Shown here in pieces: positions 1-10,259 of a stretch of DNA of 64,000 nt; positions within the stretch are counted from its first letter, which is position 1, and each line of letters starts with the position of its first letter. The notes below the pieces were generated by a model. It did no database searches, was not told where the DNA came from, and saw only the letters and a list, made by a program, of their open reading frames with translations. Both the position numbers and the translations under genes were made by a program. The stretch is taken from the NCBI GenBank assembly GCA_037893225.1, contig JAZGUH010000002.1, positions 2,790,001-2,854,000 of the forward strand, written 5' to 3'. The DNA comes from Hippasteria phrygiana (lineage: Eukaryota > Echinodermata > Asteroidea > Valvatida > Goniasteridae).

Positions 1-605
1 TTGTTAGCTCCTATATTCTTTCACATACATTTGAAAAATGTGTGACGTCATCATGACGTCATCAAAAATGTGCATTTCTGAAACACACATAAGGGTACGT
101 CCGATCGTCATAAAAATTAGTGGGTAGGTAGATAGTGCTAATAGCATGTAAAATCCGAGGTGACGTCATGATGACGTCATCGGCTGATTTTCTGTGAATT
201 TTTTTGTTCTATCCCAAATCCCATAGACTTTGTACACGAATTTTGTAAGTGGCACTTTGGTCACTAAACAACCTCGGATCTTAATCAGACTTAACACAAA
301 CATAGACCCTAAGCTGAAAATGTAAGCCGAAACGTGACGTCATGATGACGTCATCACGTGTCACGTGACGTCATCTTAAATGTGCATTTTTCAAGGGCCT
401 ATATCTAGAGAACGGTAGGTCCGATTGCCTTCAAACCTGGTATGTTGGTATGGTAGCTCGTGTTATAGATGAAAATTGAGGTGACGTCATGATGACGTCA
501 TCATACGATTTTACAGTAATATTAAAGTTTTTCAACTTCAAAGTTTCTTAAAGCCATATCTCACCAACAGAACATGCTAAATTCAAAATTCTTTTTGTAA
601 TAGCT
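1..605 (+). repeat. Reference 605-bp satellite unit
   Basis: This unit holds four CRE doublets at 43-61, 161-179, 335-353 and 482-500, plus a ninth single octamer at 366-373. The first doublet has TCA at its centre and the other three have TGA. Doublet spacings are 118, 174, 147 and 166 bp. The stretch after doublet 1 (about 66-180) aligns by eye with the stretch after doublet 3 (about 374-501): both share an AAATGTGCATTT start, a GGT-CCGAT block and a GAGGTGACGTCATGATG end. The unit is therefore an old dimer of a roughly 300-bp ancestor (292 + 313 bp). Confidence 0.9.
335..373. promoter_or_regulatory. CRE doublet with twin E-boxes (representative)
   Basis: TGACGTCA occurs at 335-342, 346-353 and 366-373. 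CACGTG occurs at 355-360 and 362-367, the second overlapping the last CRE. TGACGTCA is the consensus full CRE bound by ATF/CREB bZIP dimers, and CACGTG is the canonical E-box for bHLH factors. The doublet is a perfect 9-bp inverted repeat around one central base. In many other units the second E-box reads CATGTG. Real binding is an inference; the motif matches are exact. Confidence 0.6.
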
Positions 606-1155
606 TTGTTAGCTCCTATATTCTTTCACATACATTTGAAAAATGTGTGACGTCATCATGACGTCATCAAAAATGTACATTTCTGAAACACACATAAGGG
701 TACGTCCGATCGTCATAAAAATTGGTGGGTAGGTAGATAGTGCCACTAGCATGCAAAATCCGAAGTGACGTCATGATGACGTCATCGGCTGATTTTTTAT
801 GAATTTGTAAATGTTTCAAATTTCATTTGCACTTCTTCAAATGCCATGAACTTCAAACTTGGCATATGCATTGACTATCTACTCGAGATGGGTGCCGAAT
901 CATGACGTCATGATGACGTCATCACATGTCACGTGACGTCATCTTAAATTTGCATTTTTGAAGGCCCTATATCTATTTTTTTTCTGCTTCTTATTTTAGT
1001 TCTATCCCAAATCCCATAGACTGTGCATAGATTTTCTGATCGGCACTTTTGTCATCAAACAACATCGAATCTTAGTCAGAGTTAGCATAGGTATAGACCC
1101 TGATGCAAAGTCGTGCCGCGAAAAGTGACGTCATAATGACGTCTTCGTGTGGCAT

Positions 1156-1790
1156 GTAACATGAACTTAAAGGTCAAGTTCGGAGTACGAAATGTTAATC
1201 ATAAAATAATCTCAGATCTTAAACTTAGCAAAGACATAGACCTTCTGATACTTTATGTTAAATAAAAAAGAAAAAAAGGAAAAGCCATGCGTATGTTTAC
1301 AACAGACGCACATTTTTTGGCGTTTCCGCTACAGCAGGAAAGCCTTTGTTTTTGTTCTGTTCGCGCGATTGTGTAGTTTAGTACACTTTCGCCCAGGCAT
1401 GAACACAATCTACTTGAAAATTGTTCGTTTTGCCACATTCAGAACAAAGGGCCACGTCGAAGAACATCTGCAGGGGTTTTTTGGAGTGAAATCGTTAGCT
1501 AAGAGGTAACAAAATACGTGATTGCGCAATACCCAGCTTTACACGGATATATAGCTGGTGGGAGAGTAGTTGACCGAGCCAAAACGTGACACAACGTAAG
1601 AAAATCGTATTTTCCGCCTTAAAAAACCTTTCCAAATCACAAAAGCACGTGTCATTGGGATTCAGAGAAGTCTACTTTAGTAACAAAAAAAGGCTTTTGG
1701 AATAATCAAATACTCCAGAAGCTAACATGAACACAATTAATACAGAAATCCTAAACTACACAATACCCACTATTTTGGTTTCTTCTTAAA
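1156..1790 (+). repeat. CRE-free core, copy 1 (635 bp)
   Basis: Runs from GTAACATGAACTTAAAGG to TTTCTTCTTAAA. It contains the GGAAAAGCC hairpin module (1278-1359), a GTTCGCGCGATTG block and a CACAAAAGCACGTGTCATTGGG block, but no TGACGTCA. Open frames of 84 codons (+) and 61 codons (-) overlap each other here. They start inside A-rich sequence, match no family I know, and look like chance. Confidence 0.85.
1278..1359. other. GGAAAAGCC hairpin module, core type
   Basis: GGAAAAGCC is followed by a stem-loop: GCGT (1289-1292) pairs with ACGC (1306-1309) and TGTT (1294-1297) with AACA (1301-1304), with one A/G mismatch between. A second arm has GGCGTTTCC, a 9-base loop, then GGAAAGCC. The module ends TTTGTTTTTGTTCTG. 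Repeated in the cores of region 1. Confidence 0.65.
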
Positions 1791-2342
1791 CACGAATTTT
1801 GTCTGCGGCACTTTGGTCACTAAACAACATCAGATCTTAAGCAAACTTAACCCAAACATAGACCCTAATCTGAAATTGTGTGCCGAAGAGTGATGTCACG
1901 ATGACGTCATTATGTGTTACGTGATGTCATCTTAAAGGCTCATTTTTCAAGGGCCCATATCAAGAGAACCGTAAGTCCAATTGCATTCAAACCTGGTATG
2001 TTGGCTAAACAAGTACATGTTATAAATCAAAATTGAGGTGACGTCATAATGACGTCATCATCTGATTTTTATGGTAATTTCAAAATTTTAACGTTAAAGA
2101 TTCTTAAAACCACATCTCATTAACAGAACATGTTCAATTCAAAATTCCTTTTGTAATAGCTTTGTTAGCTCGTACATTCTTTCATATAAATGCGAAAAAT
2201 TACTGAAGTCATAATGACGTCATTAAAGGCATGATTTCTTGAAAGACATATGGATAGACCATGTCTAATCGTCACGAAACTTGGTGGTTAGGTAGATTTG
2301 TCACTAGTTTACAAAATTCGAAGTGACATCATAAAAACATAT

Positions 2343-2428
2343 GGAAAAGCCCTATGTTCTTAAAAACATAGACCTCTAGTTTTTTGGCTTTTCCGAAATC
2401 CTTCGGAAAAGGCTTTGTTTTTGTTCTG
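2343..2428. other. GGAAAAGCC hairpin module, joint type
   Basis: Same layout as the core module with different stem bases. CTATGTT (2352-2358) pairs perfectly with AACATAG (2365-2371). CTTTTCCGAA (2388-2397) pairs perfectly with TTCGGAAAAG (2402-2411) around ATCC. The module ends TTTGTTTTTGTTCTG and leads into a T/TTC tract. The first hairpin is present at joints 6425, 10260, 14355, 23033, 26462, 29893 and 33923. The second is kept only near 2388, 10312 and 19582. Confidence 0.7.
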
Positions 2429-2456
2429 ATTTTTTTTTTTTTTCTTCTTCTTTTAG
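2429..2456 (+). repeat. T/TTC pyrimidine tract before TTTTAG
   Basis: A homopolymer T run followed by TTC repeats ending TTTTAG, then TTCTGACC. Equivalent tracts of varying length lie near 6462-6484, 10353-10386, 16905-16920, 19624-19670, 23071-23100, 26500-26529 and 29930-29954. The length differences fit replication slippage. Confidence 0.8.
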
Positions 2457-5234
2457 TTCTGACCAAAAGCCCATAGACTTTGTACACGAATTTTCTCCGC
2501 GGCACTTTAGGTCTTAAAAAACTTTAGATCTTAACCAAACTTACCTCAAACATAGACCCTAAGCTGAAATAGTATGTCGAAGAGTGACGTCATGATGACG
2601 TCATCACGTGTCACGTGACGTCATCTTAAATGTGCGTTTTTCAAGGGCCCATATCTAGAGAACGGTAGGTCCGATTTCCTTCAAACCTGATATTTTGGTA
2701 GGCTAGCTCGTGTTATAGATGAAATTTGAGGTGACGTCAAGATGACGTCATCATACGATTTTATAGTAATTTTTAAGTTTTTGAAATTCAAAGTTTCTTA
2801 AAGCCATATCTCATCAACAGAACATGCTAAATTCAAAATTCTTTTTGTAATAGCTTTGTTAGCTCCTATATTCTTTCACATACATTTGAAAAATGTGTGA
2901 CGTCATCATGACGTCATCAAAAATGTGCATTTCTGAAACACACATAAGGGTACGTCCGATCGTCATAAAAATTAGTGGGTAGGTAGATAGTGCTACTAGC
3001 ATGTAAAATCCGAGGTGACGTCATGATGACGTCATCGGCTGATTTTCTGTGAATTTTTTAGTTCTATCCCAAATCCCATAGACTTTGTACACGAATTTTG
3101 TAAGTGGCACTTTGGTCACTAAACAACCTCGGATCTTAATCAGACTTAACACAAACATAGACCCTCAGCTGAAAATGTAAGCCGAAACGTGACGTCATGA
3201 TGACGTCATCACGTGTCATGTGACGTCATCTTAAATGTGCATTTTTCAAGGGCCTATATCTAGAGAACGGTAGGTCCGATTGCCTTCAAACCTGGTATGT
3301 TATGGGAGCTCGTGTTATAGATGAAAATTAAGGTGACGTCATGATGACGTCATCATACGATTTTACAGTAATATTAAAGTTTTTCAACTTCAAAGTTTCT
3401 TAAAGCCATATCTCACCAACAGAACATGCTAAATTCAAAATTCTTTTTGTAATAGCTTTGTTAGCTCCTATATTCTTTCACATACATTTGAAAAATGTGT
3501 GACGTCATCATGACGTCATCAAAAATGTGCATTTCTGAAACACACATAAGGGTACGTCCGATCGTCATAAAAATTAGTGGGTAGGTAGATAGTGCTACTA
3601 GCATGTAAAATCGGAGGTGACGTCATGATGACGTCATCGGCTGATTTTCTGTGAATTTTTTAGTTCTATCCCAAATCTCATAGACTTTGTACACGAATTT
3701 TGTAAGTGGCACTTTGGTCACTAAACAACCTCGGATCTTAATCAGACTTAACACAAACATAGACCCTCAGCTGAAAATGTAAGCCGAAACGTGACGTCAT
3801 GATGACGTCATCACGTGTCATGTGACGTCATCTTAAATGTGCATTTTTCTAGGGCCTATATCTAGAGAACAGTAGGTCCGATTGCCTTCAAACCTGGTAT
3901 GTTGGTATGGTAGCTCGTGTTATAGATGAAAATTAAGGTGACGTCATGATCACGTCATCATACGATTTTACAGTAATATTAAAGTTTTTGAACTTCAAAG
4001 TTTCTTAAAGCCATATCTCACCAACAGAACATGCTAAATTCAAAATTCTTTTTGTAATAGCTTTGTTAGCTCCTATATTCTTTCACATACATTTGAAAAA
4101 TGTGTGACGTCATCATGACGTCATCAAAAATGTGCATTTCTGAAACACACATAAGGGTACGTCCGATCGTCATAAAAATTAGTGGGTAGGTAGATAGTGC
4201 TAATAGCATGTAAAATCCGAGGTGACGTCATGATGACGTCATCGGCTGATTTTCTGTGAATTTTTTAGTTCTATCCCAAATCCCATGGACTTTGTACACG
4301 AATTTTGTAAGTGGCACTTTGGTCACTAAACAACCTCGGATCTTAATCAGACTTAACACAAACATAGACCCTAAGCTGAAAATGTAAGCCGAAACGTGAC
4401 GTCATGATGACGTCATCACGTGTCATGTGACGTCATCTTAAATGTGCATTTTTCAAGAGCCTATATCTAGAGAACGGTAGGTCCGATTGCCTTCAAACCT
4501 GGTATGTTGGTATGGTAGCTCGTGTTATAGATGAAAATTAAGGTGACGTCATGATGACGTCATCATACGATTTTACAGTAATATTAAAGTTTTTCAACTT
4601 CAAAGTTTCTTAAAGCCATATCTCACCAACAGAACATGCTAAATTCAAAATTCTTTTTGTAATAGCTTTGTTAGCTCCTATATTCTTTCACATACATTTG
4701 AAAAATGTGTGACGTCATCATGACGTCATCAAAAATGTGCATTTCTGAAACACACATAAGGGTACGTCCGATCGTCATAAAAATTGGTGGGTAGGTAGAT
4801 AGTGCCACTAGCATGCAAAATCCGAGGTGACGTCATGATGACGTCATCGACTGATTTTTTATGAATTTGTAAATGTTTCAAATTTCATTGTACTCTTAAA
4901 ATTTTGCACTTCTTCAAATGCCATGAACTTCAAACTTGGCATATGCATTGACTATCTACTCGAGATGGGTGCCGAATCATGACGTCATGATGACGTCATC
5001 ACATGTCACGTGACGTCATCTTAAATTTGCATTTTTGAAGGCCCTATATCTATTTTTTTTCTGCTTCTTATTTTAGTTCTATCCCAAATCCCATAGACTT
5101 TGTGCATAGATTTTCTGATCGGCACTTTTGTCATCAAACAACATCGAATCTTAGTCAGAGTTAGCATAGGTATAGACCCTGATGCAAAGTCGTGCCGCGA
5201 AGAGTGACGTCATAATGACGTCTTCGTGTGGCAT

Positions 5235-5872
5235 GTAACATGAACTTAAAGGTCAAGTTCGGAGTACGAAATGTTAATCATAAAATAATCTCAGATCTTA
5301 AACTTAGCAAAGACATAGACCTTCTGATACTTTATGTTAATAAATAAAAAAGAAAAAAAGGAAAAGCCATGCGTATGTTTACAACAGACGCACATTTTTT
5401 GGCGTTTCCGCTACAGCAGGAAAGCCTTTGTTTTTGTTCTGTTCGCGCGATTGTGTAGTTTAGTACACTTTCGCCCAGGCATGAACACAATCTACTTGAA
5501 AATTGTTCGTTTTGCCACATTCAGAACAAAGGGCCACGTCGAAGAACATCTGCAGGGGTTTTTTGGAGTGAAATCGTTAGCTAAGAGGTAACAAAATACG
5601 TGATTGCGCAATACCCAGCTTTACACGGATATATAGCTGGTGGGAGAGTAGTTGACCGAGCCAAAACGTGACACAACGTAAGAAAATCGTATTTTCCGCC
5701 TTAAAAAACCTTTCCAAATCACAAAAGCACGTGTCATTGGGATTCAGAGAAGTCTACTTTAGTAACAAAAAAAGGCTTTTGGAATAATCAAATACTCCAG
5801 AAGCTAACATGAACACAATTAATACAGAAATCCTAAACTACACAATACCCACTATTTTGGTTTCTTCTTAAA
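5235..5872 (+). repeat. CRE-free core, copy 2
   Basis: Same as copy 1 except for a 3-bp insertion giving TTAATAAATAAA at about 5337, shared only with copies 5 and 9. Confidence 0.85.
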
Positions 5873-6424
5873 CACGAATTTTGTCTGCGGCACTTTGGTC
5901 ACTAAACAACATCAGATCTTAAGCAAACTTAACCCAAACATAGACCCTAATCTGAAATTGTGTGCCGAAGAGTGATGTCACGATGACGTCATTATGTGTT
6001 ACGTGATGTCATCTTAAAGGCTCATTTTTCAAGGGCCCATATCAAGAGAACCGTAAGTCCAATTGCATTCAAACCTGGTATGTTGGCTAAACAAGTACAT
6101 GTTATAAATCAAAATTGAGGTGACGTCATAATGACGTCATCATCTAATTTTTATGGTAATTTCAAAATTTTAACGTTAAAGATTCTTAAAACCACATCTC
6201 ATTAACAGAACATGTTCAATTCCAAATTCCTTTTGTAATAGCTTTGTTAGCTCGTACATTCTTTTATATAAATGCGAAAAATTACTGAAGTCATAATGAC
6301 GTCATTAAAGGCATGATTTCTTGAAAGACATATGGATAGACCATGTCTAATCGTCACGAAACTTGGTGGTTAGGTAGATTTGTCACTAGTTTACAAAATT
6401 CGAAGTGACATCATAAAAACATAT

Positions 6425-9400
6425 GGAAAAGCCCTATGTTCTTAAAAACATAGACCTCTAGTTCTTCTTCTTCTTCTTCTTTTAGTTCTGACCAAAAGCC
6501 CATAGACTTTGTACACGAATTTTCTCCGCGGCACTTTAGGTCTTAAAAAACTTCAGATCTTAACCAAACTTACCTCAAACATAGACCCTAAGCTGAAATA
6601 GTATGTCGAAGAGTGACGTCATGATGACGTCATCACGTGTCACGTGACGTCATCTTAAATGTGCGTTTTTCAAGGGCCCATATCTAGAGAACGGTAGGTC
6701 CGATTTCCTTCAAACCTGATATGTTGGTAGGCTAGCTCGTGTTATAGATGAAATTTGAGGTGACGTCAAGATGACGTCATCATACGATTTTATAGTAATT
6801 TTTAAGTTTTTGAAATTCAAAGTTTCTTAAAGCCATATCTCATCAACAGAACATGCTAAATTCAAAATTCTTTTTGTAATAGCTTTGTTAGCTCCTATAT
6901 TCTTTCACATAAATGTGAAAAATGTGTGACGTCATCATGACGTCATCAAAAATGTGCATTTCTGAAACACACATAAGGGTACGTCCGATCGTCATAAAAA
7001 TTAGTGGGTAGGTAGATAGTGCTACTAGCATGTAAAATCCGAGGTGACGTCATGATGACGTCATCGGCTGATTTTCTGTGCATTTTTTAGTTCTATCCCA
7101 AATCCCATAGACTTTGTACACGAATTTTGTAAGTGGCACTTTGGTCACTAAACAACCTCGGATCTTAATCAGACTTAACACAAACATAGACCCTCAGCTG
7201 AAAATGTAAGCCGAAACGTGACGTCATGATGACGTCATCACGTGTCATGTGACGTCATCTTAAATGTGCATTTTTCAAGGGCCTATATCTAGAGAACGGT
7301 AGGTCCGATTGCCTTCAAACCTGGTATGTTATGGGAGCTCGTGTTATAGATGAAAATTAAGGTGACGTCATGATGACGTCATCATACGATTTTACAGTAA
7401 TATTAAAGTTTTTCAACTTCAAAGTTTCTTAAAGCCATATCTCACCAACAGAACATGCTAAATTCAAAATTCTTTTTGTAATAGCTTTGTTAGCTCCTAT
7501 ATTCTTTCACATACATTTGAAAAATGTGTGACGTCATCATGACGTCATCAAAAATGTGCATTTCTGAAACACACATAAGGGTACGTCCGATCGTCATAAA
7601 AATTAGTGGGTAGGTAGATAGTGCTAATAGCATGTAAAATCCGAGGTGACGTCATGATGACGTCATCGGCTGATTTTCTGTGAATTTTTTAGTTCTATCC
7701 CAAATCCCATGGACTTTGTACACGAATTTTGTAAGTGGCACTTTGGTCACTAAACAACCTCGGATCTTAATCAGACTTAACACAAACATAGACCCTCAGC
7801 TGAAAATGTAAGCCGAAACGTGACGTCATGATGACGTCATCACGTGTCATGTGACGTCATCTTAAATGTGCATTTATCTAGGGCCCATATCTAGAGAACG
7901 GTACGTCCGATTGCCTTCAAACCAGGTATGTTGGTATGGTAGCTCGTGTTATAGATACAAATTGAGGTGACGTCATGATGACGTCATCATACAGTTTTAC
8001 AGTAATATTAAAGTTTTTGAACTTCAAAGTTTCCTGAAGCCATATCTCATCAACAGAACACGCTAAATTCAAAATTCTTTTTGTAATAGCTTTGTTAGCT
8101 CCTATATTCTTTCACATAAATGTGAAAAATGTGTGACGTCATCATGACGTCATCAAAAATATGCTTTTTTGAAACACATATAAGGGTAGGGACGATCGTC
8201 ATAAAAATTAGTGTGCAGGTAGATAGTGATACTAGCATGTTAAATCCGAGGTGACGTCATGATGACGTCATCGGCTGATTTTCTATGATTATTTTAGTTC
8301 TATCCCAAATCCCATAGACTTGGTACACGAATTTTGTACGGGACACTTTGGTCACTAAACAACATCAGATCTTAATCAGGCTTAACACAAACAGAGACCC
8401 TAAGCTGAAAATGTATGCCGAAACGTGATGTCATGATGACGTCATCACGTGTCTTGTGACGTCATCTTAAAGGTGCATTTTTCAAGGGCCCATATCTAGA
8501 GAACGGTACGTCCGATTGCCTTCAAACGAGGTATGTTGGTATGGTAGCTCGTGTTATAGATGAAAATTGAGGTGACGTCATGATGACGTCATCATACGAT
8601 TTTACAGTAATATTAAAGTTTTTGAACTTCAAAGTTTCTTAAAGCCATATCTCATCAACAGAACATGCTAAATTCAAAATTCTTTTTGTAATAGCTTTGT
8701 TAGCTCCTATATTCTTTCACATAAATGTGAAAAATGTGTGACGTCATCATGACGTCATCAAAAATATGCTGTTTTGAAACACATATAAGGGTAGGGACGA
8801 TCGTCATAAAAATTAGTGTGTAGGTAGATAGTGCTACTAGCATGTTAAATCCGAGGTGACGTCATGATGACGTCATCGGCTGATTTTCTATGATTATTTT
8901 AGTTCTATCCCAAATCCCATAGACTTTGTACACGAATTTTGTACGGGACACTTTGGTCACTAAGCAACATCAGATCTTAATCAGGCTTAACACAAACAGA
9001 GACCCTAAGCTGAAAATGTATGCCGAAACGTGACGTCATGATGACGTCATCACGTGTCATGTAACATGAACTTAAAGGTCAAGTATGGAGTACGAAATGT
9101 GAATCATAAAATAATCTCAGATCTTAAACATAGCAAAGACATAGACCTTCTGATAATTTATGTTAAAGAAAAAAAGAAAACGGAAAAGCCATGCGTATGT
9201 TTACAACAGACGCAAAATTTTCGGCTTTTCCGCTACAGCAGCAAAGCCTTGGTTTTTGTTCTGTTCGCGCGATTGTGTAGTTTAGTACACTTTCGCCCAG
9301 GCATGAACACAATCTACTTGAAAATTGTTCGTTTTGCCACATTCAGAACAAAGGGCCACGTCCAAGAACATCTCCAGGTTTTTTTTTGAATGAAATCGTT

Positions 9401-10259
9401 AGCTCAGAGGTCAAAAACACATGATTGCACAATACCCAGCTTCACACGGATATATAACTAGTGGGAGAGTAGGAGCTGGTTCGAAATTGACCGAGCCAAA
9501 ACATGACACAACGGGTGGAAAATCATATTTTCCGCCTTAAAAAACCTTTCCAAATCACAAAAGCACGTGTCATTGGGATTCAGAGAAGTCTACTTTAGTG
9601 ACAAAAAAGGCTTTTGGAATAATCAAATACTCCAGGAGCTAACATGAACACAATTAATACACAAATCCTAAACTACACAATACCCACTTTTTTGGTTTCT
9701 TCTTAAACACGAATTTTGTCTACGGCACTTTAGTCACTAAACAACATCAGATCTTATTCAAACTTAATACAAACATAGACCCTAATCTGAAATTGTGTGC
9801 CGAAAAGTGACATCATGATGACGTCATTATGTGTCACGTGATGTCATCTTAAAGGCGCATTTTTCAAGGCCCATATCAAGAGAACCGTAAGTCCAATTGC
9901 ATTCAAACCTGGTATGTTGCTAGACAAGTACGTTATAAATAAAAATTGAGGTGACGTCATAATGACGTCATCATATGATTTTTATAGTAATTTCAAAGTT
10001 TTAACATTAAAGATTCTTAAAACCATATCTCATCAACAGAACATATGTTAAATTCAAAATTCTTTTTGTAATAGCTTTGTTAGCTCGTACATTCTTTTAT
10101 ATAAATGCGAAAAATTTCTGAGGTCATAATGACGTCTTCAAAGGCATGATTTCTTGAAAGACATATAAGGGTAGACCATGTCTAGTCGTCATGAAACTTG
10201 GTGGTTAGGTAGATTTGTCACTAGTTTACAAAATTCGAAATAACATCATAAAAACATAT
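6425..10259 (+). repeat. Higher-order repeat 3 (3835 bp), divergent form
   Basis: Units start at 6885, 7487, 8092 and 8697. The last two differ from those elsewhere (GGGACGATCG, ACGGGACAC). The core joins directly to a normal CRE/E-box block at 9060, without the left arm found in all other copies, and is itself the most diverged core in the window. Confidence 0.85.
9061..9707 (+). repeat. CRE-free core, copy 3 (divergent, 647 bp)
   Basis: The most diverged core. It keeps a 14-bp segment (GAGCTGGTTCGAAA, 9473-9486) that is absent from all other cores, and has GTTAGCTCAGAGGTC (9399-9413) where others read GTTAGCTAAGAGGTA. These resemble pol III B and A boxes (see findings). Its hairpin keeps GGCTTTTCC where others have GGCGTTTCC. 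Confidence 0.85.

Larger units (their letters stand above)
1..2342 (+). repeat. Higher-order repeat 1 (left-truncated by window)
   Basis: Contains two visible 605-bp units, the left arm of the core (about 795-1155), the core and the right arm. The left arm lacks about 14 bp (around 829) that is present in other copies. At its right end the CREs are decayed (TGATGTCA, TGACATCA). Confidence 0.85.
2343..6424 (+). repeat. Higher-order repeat 2 (4082 bp)
   Basis: Starts at GGAAAAGCC, keeps the 10-bp perfect hairpin at 2388-2411, and has unit starts at 2856, 3458, 4063 and 4668. Shares private variants with copy 9, 27 kb away: ATGTTATGGGAGC near 3298, GAACAGTAGG near 3868, CATCGACTG near 4846, TTAATAAATAAA near 5337 and ATTCCAAATTCC near 6220. 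Confidence 0.85.

Noticed and set aside
1255..1509. 84- or 85-codon plus-strand and 61- or 62-codon minus-strand open frames in the CRE-free cores (seven further copies of each to 33089)
   Set aside because: They overlap on opposite strands, begin in A-rich sequence and show no known domain. Their repetition only reflects satellite copies. The divergent core 3 changes the frame's start and end.
9399..9490. A true tRNA gene
   Set aside because: A- and B-box-like words are present, but no D-stem closure, acceptor stem or T stem can be formed.
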